From contig CBFFRQ010000057.1 in NCBI GenBank assembly GCA_965644315.1, positions 372,001-436,000 on the forward strand: DNA of 64,000 nt, read 5' to 3'. This document shows positions 49,393 to 58,848 of this stretch, one piece after another (positions within the stretch are counted from its first letter, which is position 1; each line of letters opens with the position of its first letter). The translations under genes were made by a program, and so were the position numbers. The notes beneath the pieces are model-generated. The model saw only the letters and a program-made list of their open reading frames with translations. It did no database searches and had not been told where the DNA came from. This DNA is from Caecitellus pseudoparvulus. Lineage: Eukaryota > Bigyra: Bicosoecida.

Positions 49393-52300
49393 ATGGCGCC
49401 CAGGAACCCGCAGGCAGTCGTAGCCGATGTCATGCACCATATGCAAAGTAATCCCCTCACGTACGGCCCACTCCTTGTCGTCACTCTGGCGATGGTCATG
49501 ATGGAGAGCGGGCGGGCCTACCTTTGGTACTGGCTGTTGGCCCTGATTATGTGGGCGGCAAACTCGGTTTCAGCGTTGACAGGCTGCGCGACGGCGTTCG
49601 TGGAGATGCCCGTGCATGAGCTGGGCTGGGACTGGATGGCGGCAGGCGTGGCCGGCTGCGTCGTCATTCTGGCCCTGCTGGCCTTCAGCAGCAGCTGGGT
49701 CCTGAGTCGCTCGGCCAAGTGGATGGTCAGTCACTTCGCCGCTCAATGGCACCCTTCCCTGCGAGCATTGACTGTGAGTGACCAGTCTGGCGGCGACGCG
49801 CAGTCAATTTCCGCACACAACTCTCCCGTGCCACCCATCGCAGGAGGAAGTTGTGAAGGGGGGGCTGAGCAAGACACTCACCGGATGCGCAGCCCCATTC
49901 TCGCTGATGTTCATGGTCATCCTCATTGACTGTGCCTTCGAATTCTCGGGGCCCAGCCTTCGCATCCTGCCGTCTGAAGCACCAGCTGAGTTCGCGTGGG
50001 GCGAGGAATCCGCTGGCTTGGTGCAGCAGCCCATGCCCTCCAGCGCCGGGTGGGCATTCTTCTTGCACTACTCAGTATTCACCACTCTCTTCTTCGTCTG
50101 CGTCAACACCACCGTGATGCTTGTCAGCTCCCAGCTGCTGGCCGTGTCCACGGAGCATCAGCGGGCCCTGCGGCTGCTGCTGGTGTGGGTCATCGGCATG
50201 ACTCGGGTGTACCCTGCCCTGGCGGCCAACGGTGTGGACCTAGCCCAGGGCGTGGGCTTCATGCTGTACTACTTCGTCCCCGTCTTCCTCGTCGGGAGCC
50301 TGGACACCGTCGTCGCCGACTTCGCCTGTGACGCCGCTTGCGAGCGCGTGCTGGCCACGGGCATCCTGGCCCCCTCGCTCTCCACAGTGGACGAGCTGGG
50401 AGGCAACCACGGCGTGAGTGCTTCCAAGCAGGCGCGCAAGACAGTGGACACGCTCGCGTCTCTGCAGGCCGCCGTGCAAGCCATGCTGGTGGCGCTCGTG
50501 CGCTGCTTCTTCTGCATCATTGCCGTCATCACGGGCAGCGGCGCTGGGCTGAACATGCTGCTGCGGCACCAAGTCAGTGGTATGACGGCAGCCGCCCGAG
50601 AGGGCTCCTTGGCCCTGCCTCAGCCCATGGAGCCTGGCGACCTGCCCTGGTGGCCGCCCGCTGGCATGCTGTCCCTGCAGTTTAACCGGGCGCCTTCTTC
50701 GTCTCTGGCCTTGTCCATCATCTTCCAGGTCCTCATCCTTGTGTGCATGTGTGTCATTGCGTTCCGCTTCGTCGTTGGCATCTCATGGCTGTACACCCTT
50801 TGCAGCTTGCCCTGGGTCACGAGCACGCACACGGGGCGCCTGCGCCTGAACAAGTCCCTCTTCCAGAACAGCCACCTCTCCAGCTTCGCAAGCATCTTCG
50901 CTGACGCGCGCCACCTCATGAAACAGTTTCAGCACATGTCTTCATTCAGGCTGGGGAGTGCCATCTTTTCTCTGGCAGACAAGGCCGACAAGCAGCTGGA
51001 GCAGCTGCAGCATGTTGGCCACTCGGCAGTGGAGCATTTCGGCTTCATCTTGCCCATGACGCTGACCAACACCAGCTCCATGTCTTTGAAGCTCCCGACT
51101 CTGCGCCTCAGCGTGCCGTTTGCGTTCAAGGAGCCGAACAAGAGCACTTCCTACACCTCCATCGCTCGCGTCGTCGTTTCCGTCCGCCGAAGGGGGGCGA
51201 CGGACCAGGGACCGTCCCTCACCCTGCCTGTGAGGCAGAATGTGAATGTGGACATCCACATCAAAGCCAGCATTTTCTTCGTCCGCCTGCTGGAGCTGGC
51301 GCTGGCGCTCATGGGCAACTCCACCTGGATCTCCAGGCTCATCAAGAGTGTCCCCGGCAGCGACCTCAAGAATAGAACTGTGGCGGGACTTGCCGCCAGG
51401 GTCAGGGTGACCCGAGACACTGCGCCCATGCGGTGTATACCGGCTTCCAAGCTCCCTGACGGGTACATGGAGCTGCTGGAGCTGAGGCATGGAAGGGCGG
51501 TGTCCAGCATCCTGCACGCCAGCTCTGCTTCGGGTAAGGAGCAGAGCATGCTCACCCTCACGCGCCAGGTGTTGGCGCCCATGATTTCCACCATCCGCTC
51601 GCACTTGACTTCTGGCCACAGCAAGAAGCGGGTGGAGTCCCTGCATCGCACCATTGTGGCGTTGCTCAGCCGAGTGTCGGAGCGGCGCACAACTCAAGGC
51701 GACCTCTCTCGCCGGCTGATGGAGGCAAAGGTGCAGCTTCAGGGAGCGCACTACAACACAGAGGTGCTGATGGTCATGCTGGAGCGCTGTGCTGAGGTGC
51801 TGCAGCAGCCGACTCCGGAGGCACGCAGCCAGAAAGCCAGGGAGCTGCTGGGCGCTGGCCTTGCCCGCGATGGCGAGGATTTGGGCCAGGCCGCCGCAGA
51901 CGAAGGTGCCAACATGGCAACACGGTTCAGCTGGATGTTCCAGGAGGGCATGGAGCCTGCAGACGAGCGCGAGCTATCCAGTGCTGAAGTGGAGCAGGAG
52001 CAGGCTGGGACAGCCTCTGCACAGGCCGGGCTGTCTCAAGCCGAGCAGCTCAAGGCGTCTGCTGGGCTCCACTCGTTTCACGACTTGCCAGAGGCAGAAA
52101 TTGTGCACAGGCTGCGAGACCTCAGCATCTTCCGGTGCATAATCCGACTGGTGTACGGCTTCATGGGGCTGGCCACGGCGCAGGATGACCTGACGCTCAG
52201 CACGCAGCACCTGGAGGATGGGGAGACCAAGGCCACAGTGAAGGAAATCCTGAAGCAGCTGGCACAGCACAGACGGCAGTTCATGGAGAGCTGCTCTGTG

Positions 52301-55261
52301 ATGCTGCCGCTGTGGCTCATGGCACAGGGGATGATGTCCCTGTCCGAAGACGGCGGCTCCGGCTTGATGTCTGACGTCGCTCGCAAAGTCCAGCATGTGC
52401 AGAATTTGTTTGGACACCAGTCCACCTTTGAGTACTGCCTCTTGGTCGCGGCTGGAAGCATGGTGCTGTACCAGGCGCAATCCCTTGATGACTTTGTTGA
52501 GGGCGACGAAGGTGACGGCACTCAGCCTTCGTCCCCCGATGCGGCTGTGGGGGCCACTCATGAGCCTGAGGCGCCAAGCCAGGAGATGGGCACTCCCGCT
52601 TCGACTTCGAAGCAGACCCCCAGAGAGTCTGCGGCCGCGTCTCTCGGCGCCTTGCTCCAGGCGCGAGCAGGCAAGTCTGAAGGTAGCGCCAAGAAGAAGG
52701 GCGGGAAACGGAAGGGTGGTTCGGCTCCCCGAGCTGTCCCAGCTGCCTCTGAGGGGGGTGGCACAAGCACAGGGAAGGCAAGCGGTGGTGCTGCTAGAGG
52801 GGGTGGGCCCGACATCGAAGTGTACCGCCGGCAGTTCGCCGAGCGTGCCAGCACAGATGACTTCGAAGCTTGGGTCGCTGAGGTGACCAGCAGCATTGAG
52901 AACAGAGGGCTCCGAATGGGCACAAAGTCCAGGTTGAGTTCTTTTGTGGAGAAGATGAAGACGATGTCGGCAGAGGAACGTGGGGAGTTCTTGGAAAGCG
53001 AGGAATTGTCTGGCACACTGGAAAAGCTCGTAGACTCTGGCGCGGGCCAAGGAGCTTTGGGCATTTCGGCCGAAGCGCTAGAAGGTGCACAAGGGGGCCT
53101 CAGCAAGGCAGAAAGCACGGAAGAAGCCAAGTCCTCGCTGAGGGACGGAGTCTCGCGGGCAGTTCAAGGCAAGCTCAAACACCAACTGGTGGCGTGCAAG
53201 GCCAGCATCTTGAAGATTTGCCGAGATTGCCTGAAGCTACAAGCCCCCATCCCAGGTGGCGCGAAGGCATGGTACCAGAGACTGTGGGGCGTCATGTACG
53301 ACAGCATGCAGCGGGAGCCCGGAACAGCCTGTCTTGACGTAGAGGGGGTGGTCTTGAGGCCCGGTGACGCTGGCAGTTTCGCAAGAGGTCTGCTCGCTGC
53401 CGCACGCACACCGTCGGCGCCTTTCCTCGACGTGCAAGACATGTACTGCGTGCTTAGTTTGATTGGCACGCAGGCACAGAAGACCGCTGCTGCAGGTCAC
53501 ATTCAGGAGGTCATCAAGAATGCGAAGGCTTCACAGCAGGTTCGTTCAGTGGACACAGCGGAGGAGACCGAATCGGCACAGGACGTCCGTGCCTGCATTG
53601 CAACGTTCGAAGCTGGCGCTGCCGCAGCGCCAAGCCCTGCGCCTGCCGCCGCTGCTGCGCAGCCCATGTCGGCCCCACAGTCCTTGGATCAGGTGGCGGT
53701 AGCAGTGGCTGATGCTGTGGCGGATGGTCCTCGTTCGCTGGCTGAAGGATTTGGGTGGCTGCAGGGCCTTGGCCTTCCGGACGAAGACATCGAGTGGAAG
53801 ACTTGCCTCGGTGACTTGGATGAAGCAGAGGGCAAAGTGCTGGAGAACGCCCGTCAACTGATCCAACTGGTGTTCATGAAGCTTCAGGGGCTGTACAAGA
53901 CGCTGCTGGAGGCCAAGGCAGACATGATCAGGCGCCCGAGTGGCTGGGAGCCTGGGCCGGGCCAAAGCACAGAGTCCATGCTGGTGCTGGCTGCCTCAGT
54001 CTCTGACGAGGTGCTGGACAGCCTCAAGCCGGACGAGGCGACGCTCTCGGCGGTGGCGTGGGGCCACGTGAAAGACACTGTGCAGGTTTGCGCCGCAGCT
54101 AGCCAGGAGGCCTGCAAATTGCACACCCTGGGCCGCGCCTCCGACGCAGCGGGTAGTGAAGGCAAGACTGGTGCCGGGGAAGTGGGCGTCCCCCCACCGA
54201 AAGCAAACCTCGAGCGGCCAGCTGGTCATGTCTCCCCTTTACTGCCTCTCATGAAGCGTCGGAATAAGCTGCTGCAGCCTGAATCCGTCCGGGCGATCCA
54301 GGACACCCTGAACTCCCTTTGTGATGCCCCTCCCTCCTCAACTACAGGGGGCGCCGGTGTCGACCAGGAGATGTGCCCCAAGTTCTCCATCGCGCCACCC
54401 TTTCTGCTTCAGCTCTGCTTCGACAGCCTCCAGAGACTGCACACGATGTGCATTGCAGCGGCGCTGCGGTGCTTGGCAGTGCGCAGCGTGCAAGAGTTGG
54501 TGTCAGCTCAGGACAAGTTGCAGCAGCTGCAGTCACCGTCACTTGCCAGCACAGCTAGGCCTGGCATGCTCAAGAACGTACAGACTGCATGCATGGATAT
54601 CTCTCTGGCGGGTTCGCTCATGGTGGTACTGAGCAAGTGGGAAGGAGGCAGCAGCGCTTCGCTGGAGCTCCCCGCAGACTCCAATGCCGTTCGTCGGCTG
54701 TTGGGGGCACACCCCGTGAAGCCCTGTCTAACCACGGTCAGGCCGGGATGCGGCAGGGGCGGCATGTCTGCCGGCTGGTGGGTGCTGGACGTGCCCCAGC
54801 CCAGTGCAAGTGAAGCTGAGTCGCTGACCCTCGCTGAGCGCCAGACAGCCATCGATAGCGCACTTGCTGCTGCCTTGGACACTGTCACCCTCTCTAATGC
54901 GGGAAAGCTGGTGCACCCGGCAGAGTGGCTCAGTCTGCCGGCGCCTGATGCGACAACCGGCGAGGCTGCTGCCGCCGATGACTCAGCCCCAGCTGCCTCA
55001 CACGGGCTCGCCTCATGCTTCAGTGCCGGTCTAGCCCTGTGGCTGGTCGCACGCGCCATGCACATGAAGGTGAACTGCCTTGCAGAACAAGCCCTGAACC
55101 CGGCCAGGCGGGGCAGAAGATCAAGGTCCATGTCGGCCATTGGAGTTGCCGATGCCTTCACGGCCACGTCAGGTGCTGCAGCGAGCCCCGCGCCGGCTGA
55201 AAGTGCAGGAGGCGGGGCCAGCGCACCGGCCTCTTCCTGGTTGCCTTGGTCCAGGTCATGA
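49393..55261 (+). CDS. Giant multi-pass membrane protein of unknown family
   Basis: 1932 residues. Exons are 49393-49773 and 49844-55261, joined by a 70-bp phase-0 intron. Residues about 20-400 hold roughly nine hydrophobic segments, for example PLLVVTLAMVMMESGRAYLW, AGVAGCVVILALLAFSSSW, GFMLYYFVPVFLVGSL and LSIIFQVLILVCMCVIAFRF. The remaining 1500 residues look cytosolic and helical, with few family cues. Segments of note are PTLRLSVPFAFKEPN with a basic RVVVSVRRRG next to it, a low-complexity KKKGGKRKGG stretch near residue 970, and a helical block from DIEVYRRQFAERASTDDFEA onward. A region near 1530-1800 is again Ala-rich. Nothing identifies a transporter or enzyme. It is either lineage-specific or too diverged to recognise by eye. 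Confidence 0.75.
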
Positions 55262-55299
55262 TGAGAGCAGCCCGCGCACAGGCAGCAACGAGTATGCCT

Positions 55300-58200
55300 T
55301 CAAGTTGATGGGAATGCATACTCCTCATCCGCAAAGAAAGCGTCGCAGCTCCACGGAGAGTCCAAGAAGCGCCCGAGCTTGAAGGGGGTGCAGATGAGGT
55401 GGCGGCACAGCGGACACACATGCTGTGTCTCCACCACTGACACGACGACGATCAGGGCGACGAACACGATGGGCAGCAGTGCACTGCACACGAGAATGGC
55501 AGCTTGGCTAGATCGTGGCAGTGTGCGGAGGCCTTTGGTGTATGGCTGCGCCTGCAACCATCTGTTCCACACAGCCAGCGACTTGCCCGTGTCCGATTGC
55601 GAATCAATGCAGCCACACAGCATGTCGGACTCCACATCAGAGCTCTCACCGCGCGCAGGGTGGCGTCGGCGCCGCCGGTGCCGTCGTGTGCGCCTGTCCA
55701 TGTCGCTCGAGTCACTCGAGCTGGAGTGCGACGAGTCTGTGCCACGAGCTCGCACAGCAGCCGAGCGGTCCAAGACAGACAAGCCCTCATCAAAAACCCG
55801 AGCCGCTGGGTCTGTGGCTTCCATCGCCGAACCCCTCAGTGCGACGCTTCGCTGCCGCCCCCGACGCGAAGCCGTGTCGGGGATTCGATGGCCGAACCAG
55901 CGTGCACTGGTGTCTGCAGGCAGCACGTCTAGCATGCGGTCAGGGTCTTGGTCTCCATGCGAGTCTGAGGAGGAAGTCGCGCTCGTGGAGCAGCCTGTGT
56001 CCACGTCGAATTCCAAGATGGTGGCAGTTTCGAGGGCCTGTTTCGCAGCCGCTTTGCGGGAATCGATGAGGTACCTCGTCAGTGCAGCACCAGTGAGCTT
56101 TTGCTGCTTCTCCTCCGCATCTGCCTTGCTGCCTAAATCCCCTTGGGCAGCCTGTGCTTCCCCAAGCTGAGATCCCTCTTTGGGGCTGCTTGAAGACGAC
56201 TCATGTGACACGTGACCGCTAACAGGCGTGCTTGCTGCACTGTCTGGCCTTGGTGCGCCTGCAACAGAGGAATCAGTCTCCGTTGGAGCATCAGACGAGG
56301 CGCGCCGCAGCTGCTGTTCTGGGGGCGGTGGGGGTGTACAGTGGCCAGCCTCCGGGCTGGGAGGGGCAGATGTGAGCACGGGGGCGTGCTCTTGCTGGGG
56401 TGCCTCAGGTGCAACTGCTGCATCAGCCGCCCCCTTGGCCGAGCTTGGCCTGCGCTTTGCAAGGAGAGCTTGAACGGTGTCCGCAAAGCCATGCCCGCGC
56501 TTCTGCCGACCAAGCAGCTGGTCCCCCGCCCGAGCAACGGTCTTTCGCGTCCTGGCCTGCTTGCGTGCATCTACCAAATCTTCCTCTGCGATGAGTTTGG
56601 CGCGCTTCCCGCGCCGCTTGGCGGACTTTTTGTGCTTTCGACCCCGTGCCTTGCTGGGGGTACTGGTTGAAGACATGCCCGGAATTGGCAGCCCGTCGCG
56701 CTCCTCGGCGTGCAAGCGAGCCGCAACCACCCTGCCGTCAGGACTCACAAGGTACGCTTTGCTGAGGGTGTGATCCATCAGAGAAAGAGCTGCCGATACT
56801 ACCAGTGCAGTCAGCGCTGCCCAGCCATCCGTGAAAGGCATGGGCACCAGGCAGGTTACTGTGGCTGCTGCAAGTGCCAGAGCCCAGCCAAAGCGGCAGC
56901 ACGTGTGGAACTTGAGCAGTTCCCAGTGTGCAGCGAACTCCACTGCCCCTGCCGCGAGCAGGGTGGCTACGATGGAATTGGACGTGACTGACATGCTGAG
57001 CGGTGTGAGGAGTTGAGACATGAGCCCACCAAGTCCGCAGGACATGATGAGGAGCATGATGTACTTGGCGCTGCCAATTCGCAGCTCCAGGCGCCAGCCA
57101 ATGCTGCCGAGCGCGACTAGGTTCAAGCAGCAGTCCACAACACCAGCTGAAACGAGGGGCGCCACAAAGTACCGCCACCACTCACCGCGCTTGTGAATGT
57201 AGCTGGCGTGCAGCCCGCCCACGCTGGCAATGCCGTCCAGGCCTGCGCCAACAAGCGGGTTGACCGACAGCCGGGCGAGACGGCCGCCGTTAGCCTGCGA
57301 GAAAATGGATGCCAGGAGCAGAGCAACCCACAACAAGGCAATGAGAGCGCTTATAGGCGCCCCACAAATGTTCCCCTGTTGCAGGCGCCACCCCCAAGGG
57401 GCTTCGAATCGCCGCCGCAGCCACCGCGAGTGACCGTCGGCCAGGCGCCCCCCAACCACGCCTGGGGTCCTCCGCCGGCGCGAGACACCGCTGTACACCC
57501 ACTCCGACTGCTGATGCTGCCCCATGCCGCGCAGAGCGCGCATGGCAGCTGCCGGCTCCTGCGCCTCCCCCGTGTGTCGACCGCTCGCCAGCGCCGTGCT
57601 CGCGTTGTTCTCTGGCGGCAGCAACGTCGCGTCAGTCGGCGCAGACTCCTCTGCCGCCAGGCGAGCTTCCAGGGTGGTGGCATACGCCACCATGTCAATG
57701 ACAGGCCGCTCAGTATGCGGGCGGGTGCTATCCCCACGGTGTGGCCGAGAGGAGGAAAGGGCGCCCCCTGCCTTTCCCTCAACGGCAAAGCGCTGAAACA
57801 GCGGCAGTCGGGACTGGTGTGGCTGCAGCACCACAACCTCCGTGTGGCCGTCATGGAACACCGCCTTGCCGTCCTCAAACCTTGCCTCGTGCCGCGCGAT
57901 GGCAGCCGCCGCTGAACGCTTCCTCGTCTGCTGCACTCCTTGCTGCACAGAAGCTGACTCCGCTGCACGGCTCGCAGTCGACGACGCAGAGACATCAGAT
58001 TCAGTAGACAGCCTTGACGAGGATGTGCCCTTTGTGTCAACGTGTGCTCCGGAGCCGCCCGGTGACCCATCCAGGGTGGGCTCGGCTGGCGACCCCTGCT
58101 GGCCAGGCAAAGGTGAGCCAGCCGTTGCCACACCGCCGCCATCTTCGTCACATGAAGCGGAGGACGAAGCAGCCACGCCCCTTTCCCCGCTTTCCCTGCT

Positions 58201-58416
58201 TGAAAAAGTGTCTTGGCTCAAGGATTTTCTCGGGACTGAGCCCTGCTGCGATGTGCCGGCTGCTGCAGGTGCTGGCGTTTCGTCAGAGTCGCTCAGCGAC
58301 TCGCTCTGCACAGAGCCGCCACGGCTCTCAGCCACAGAGGTCTGAGGGGCGTGGGCATGAGTCGCAGCAGACTCTTCATCATGCAGAATCGCATCATGCT
58401 GTGCTGACGAGTCCAT
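55300..58416 (-). CDS. Rhomboid-like pseudoprotease with very large cytosolic inserts
   Basis: 1038 residues in one exon, from ATG 58416. Residues 1-330 are acidic, Ser-rich and disordered-looking. The rhomboid core begins near 340 with helix 1 (ALIALLWVALLLASIF), then the loop motif KRGEWWRYFVAPL (WR motif). The core continues with CCLNLVALGSIGW, ELRIGSAKYIMLLIMSCGLGG and SVTSNSIVATLLAAGAVEFA, which aligns with the GxSG helix but has Asn in place of the catalytic Ser. DGWAALTALVVSAALSLM aligns with helix 6, where the catalytic His is Ala. It is therefore expected to be inactive. A cytosolic segment of about 420 residues separates helix 6 from the last helix near 975-995. A Cys-rich end follows (HVCPLCRHLICTPFK). 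iRhoms regulate client trafficking; this is an analogy. Confidence 0.8.
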   Translation of the reverse strand: MDSSAQHDAILHDEESAATHAHAPQTSVAESRGGSVQSESLSDSDETPAPAAAGTSQQGSVPRKSLSQDTFSSRESGERGVAASSSASCDEDGGGVATAGSPLPGQQGSPAEPTLDGSPGGSGAHVDTKGTSSSRLSTESDVSASSTASRAAESASVQQGVQQTRKRSAAAAIARHEARFEDGKAVFHDGHTEVVVLQPHQSRLPLFQRFAVEGKAGGALSSSRPHRGDSTRPHTERPVIDMVAYATTLEARLAAEESAPTDATLLPPENNASTALASGRHTGEAQEPAAAMRALRGMGQHQQSEWVYSGVSRRRRTPGVVGGRLADGHSRWLRRRFEAPWGWRLQQGNICGAPISALIALLWVALLLASIFSQANGGRLARLSVNPLVGAGLDGIASVGGLHASYIHKRGEWWRYFVAPLVSAGVVDCCLNLVALGSIGWRLELRIGSAKYIMLLIMSCGLGGLMSQLLTPLSMSVTSNSIVATLLAAGAVEFAAHWELLKFHTCCRFGWALALAAATVTCLVPMPFTDGWAALTALVVSAALSLMDHTLSKAYLVSPDGRVVAARLHAEERDGLPIPGMSSTSTPSKARGRKHKKSAKRRGKRAKLIAEEDLVDARKQARTRKTVARAGDQLLGRQKRGHGFADTVQALLAKRRPSSAKGAADAAVAPEAPQQEHAPVLTSAPPSPEAGHCTPPPPPEQQLRRASSDAPTETDSSVAGAPRPDSAASTPVSGHVSHESSSSSPKEGSQLGEAQAAQGDLGSKADAEEKQQKLTGAALTRYLIDSRKAAAKQALETATILEFDVDTGCSTSATSSSDSHGDQDPDRMLDVLPADTSARWFGHRIPDTASRRGRQRSVALRGSAMEATDPAARVFDEGLSVLDRSAAVRARGTDSSHSSSSDSSDMDRRTRRHRRRRRHPARGESSDVESDMLCGCIDSQSDTGKSLAVWNRWLQAQPYTKGLRTLPRSSQAAILVCSALLPIVFVALIVVVSVVETQHVCPLCRHLICTPFKLGRFLDSPWSCDAFFADEEYAFPST
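55313..55318 (+). terminator. AATGCA poly(A)-signal candidate for the giant membrane-protein gene
   Basis: AATGCA begins 52 nt after the TGA (55259-55261), inside the last codons of the converging rhomboid gene. The context is GAATGCATAC, one base short of the palindrome, so the minus strand reads TATGCATTC and lacks AATGCA. Confidence 0.55.
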
Positions 58417-58848
58417 CCTCGTGTCAAACGGTGCATGTGCAGTGCGAGCAGCAAACACCGGCGAAGCTGACCTGCCCAAGCCACACGACCTTGCCCGGAT
58501 GTAAAGGGATGGAGAGGAGATCTCACAAGTACTGCAAGGATGAATGGCGGTGCCAATTATGCCGGCTCGGAATCAGGGGCGCACTCGAGAGCGACACCCT
58601 TCACTTCGCGTGCGCAGATGCACCACCGTGCAATCGAATTTGACCCGCAAATCAACGTCACGTACCTCACGCGTGACTGTCAGCAAAGAAAATCGCTGAG
58701 CGCCCCCCGAAATCGAGGTGAATCTGACACAGCCCTGTTCAAGCGAGCACCTGAATGCCTGCCCAAACCGCTGCAAAGGATACCCATTTGCCGAACGAGG
58801 GGACATCCCTGCAGATCATTCACATCCAGATACTGAATCATCACCAGT
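58417..58848. promoter_or_regulatory. Divergent promoter region, rhomboid / ankyrin-like genes
   Basis: About 430 bp, or up to 627 bp if the downstream ATG at 59044 is the real start. It includes GTCACGTACCTCACGCGTGAC at 58658-58678, a near inverted repeat. A 32-codon open frame from ATG 58755 ends at a possible GTACGT donor (58852), but I could not connect it in frame to the ankyrin gene. Confidence 0.45.

Noticed and set aside
25621-49814. Recurrent CAATTTCCGC / GCGGAAATTG (25621, 29831, 32169, 36790, 40728, 49804) as a promoter element
   Set aside because: Two copies lie inside introns, and at 25621 and 40728 the sequence reads as a 3' splice site (TTTCCGCAG). The copies at 29831 and 32169 are promoter-proximal, but too few to call.
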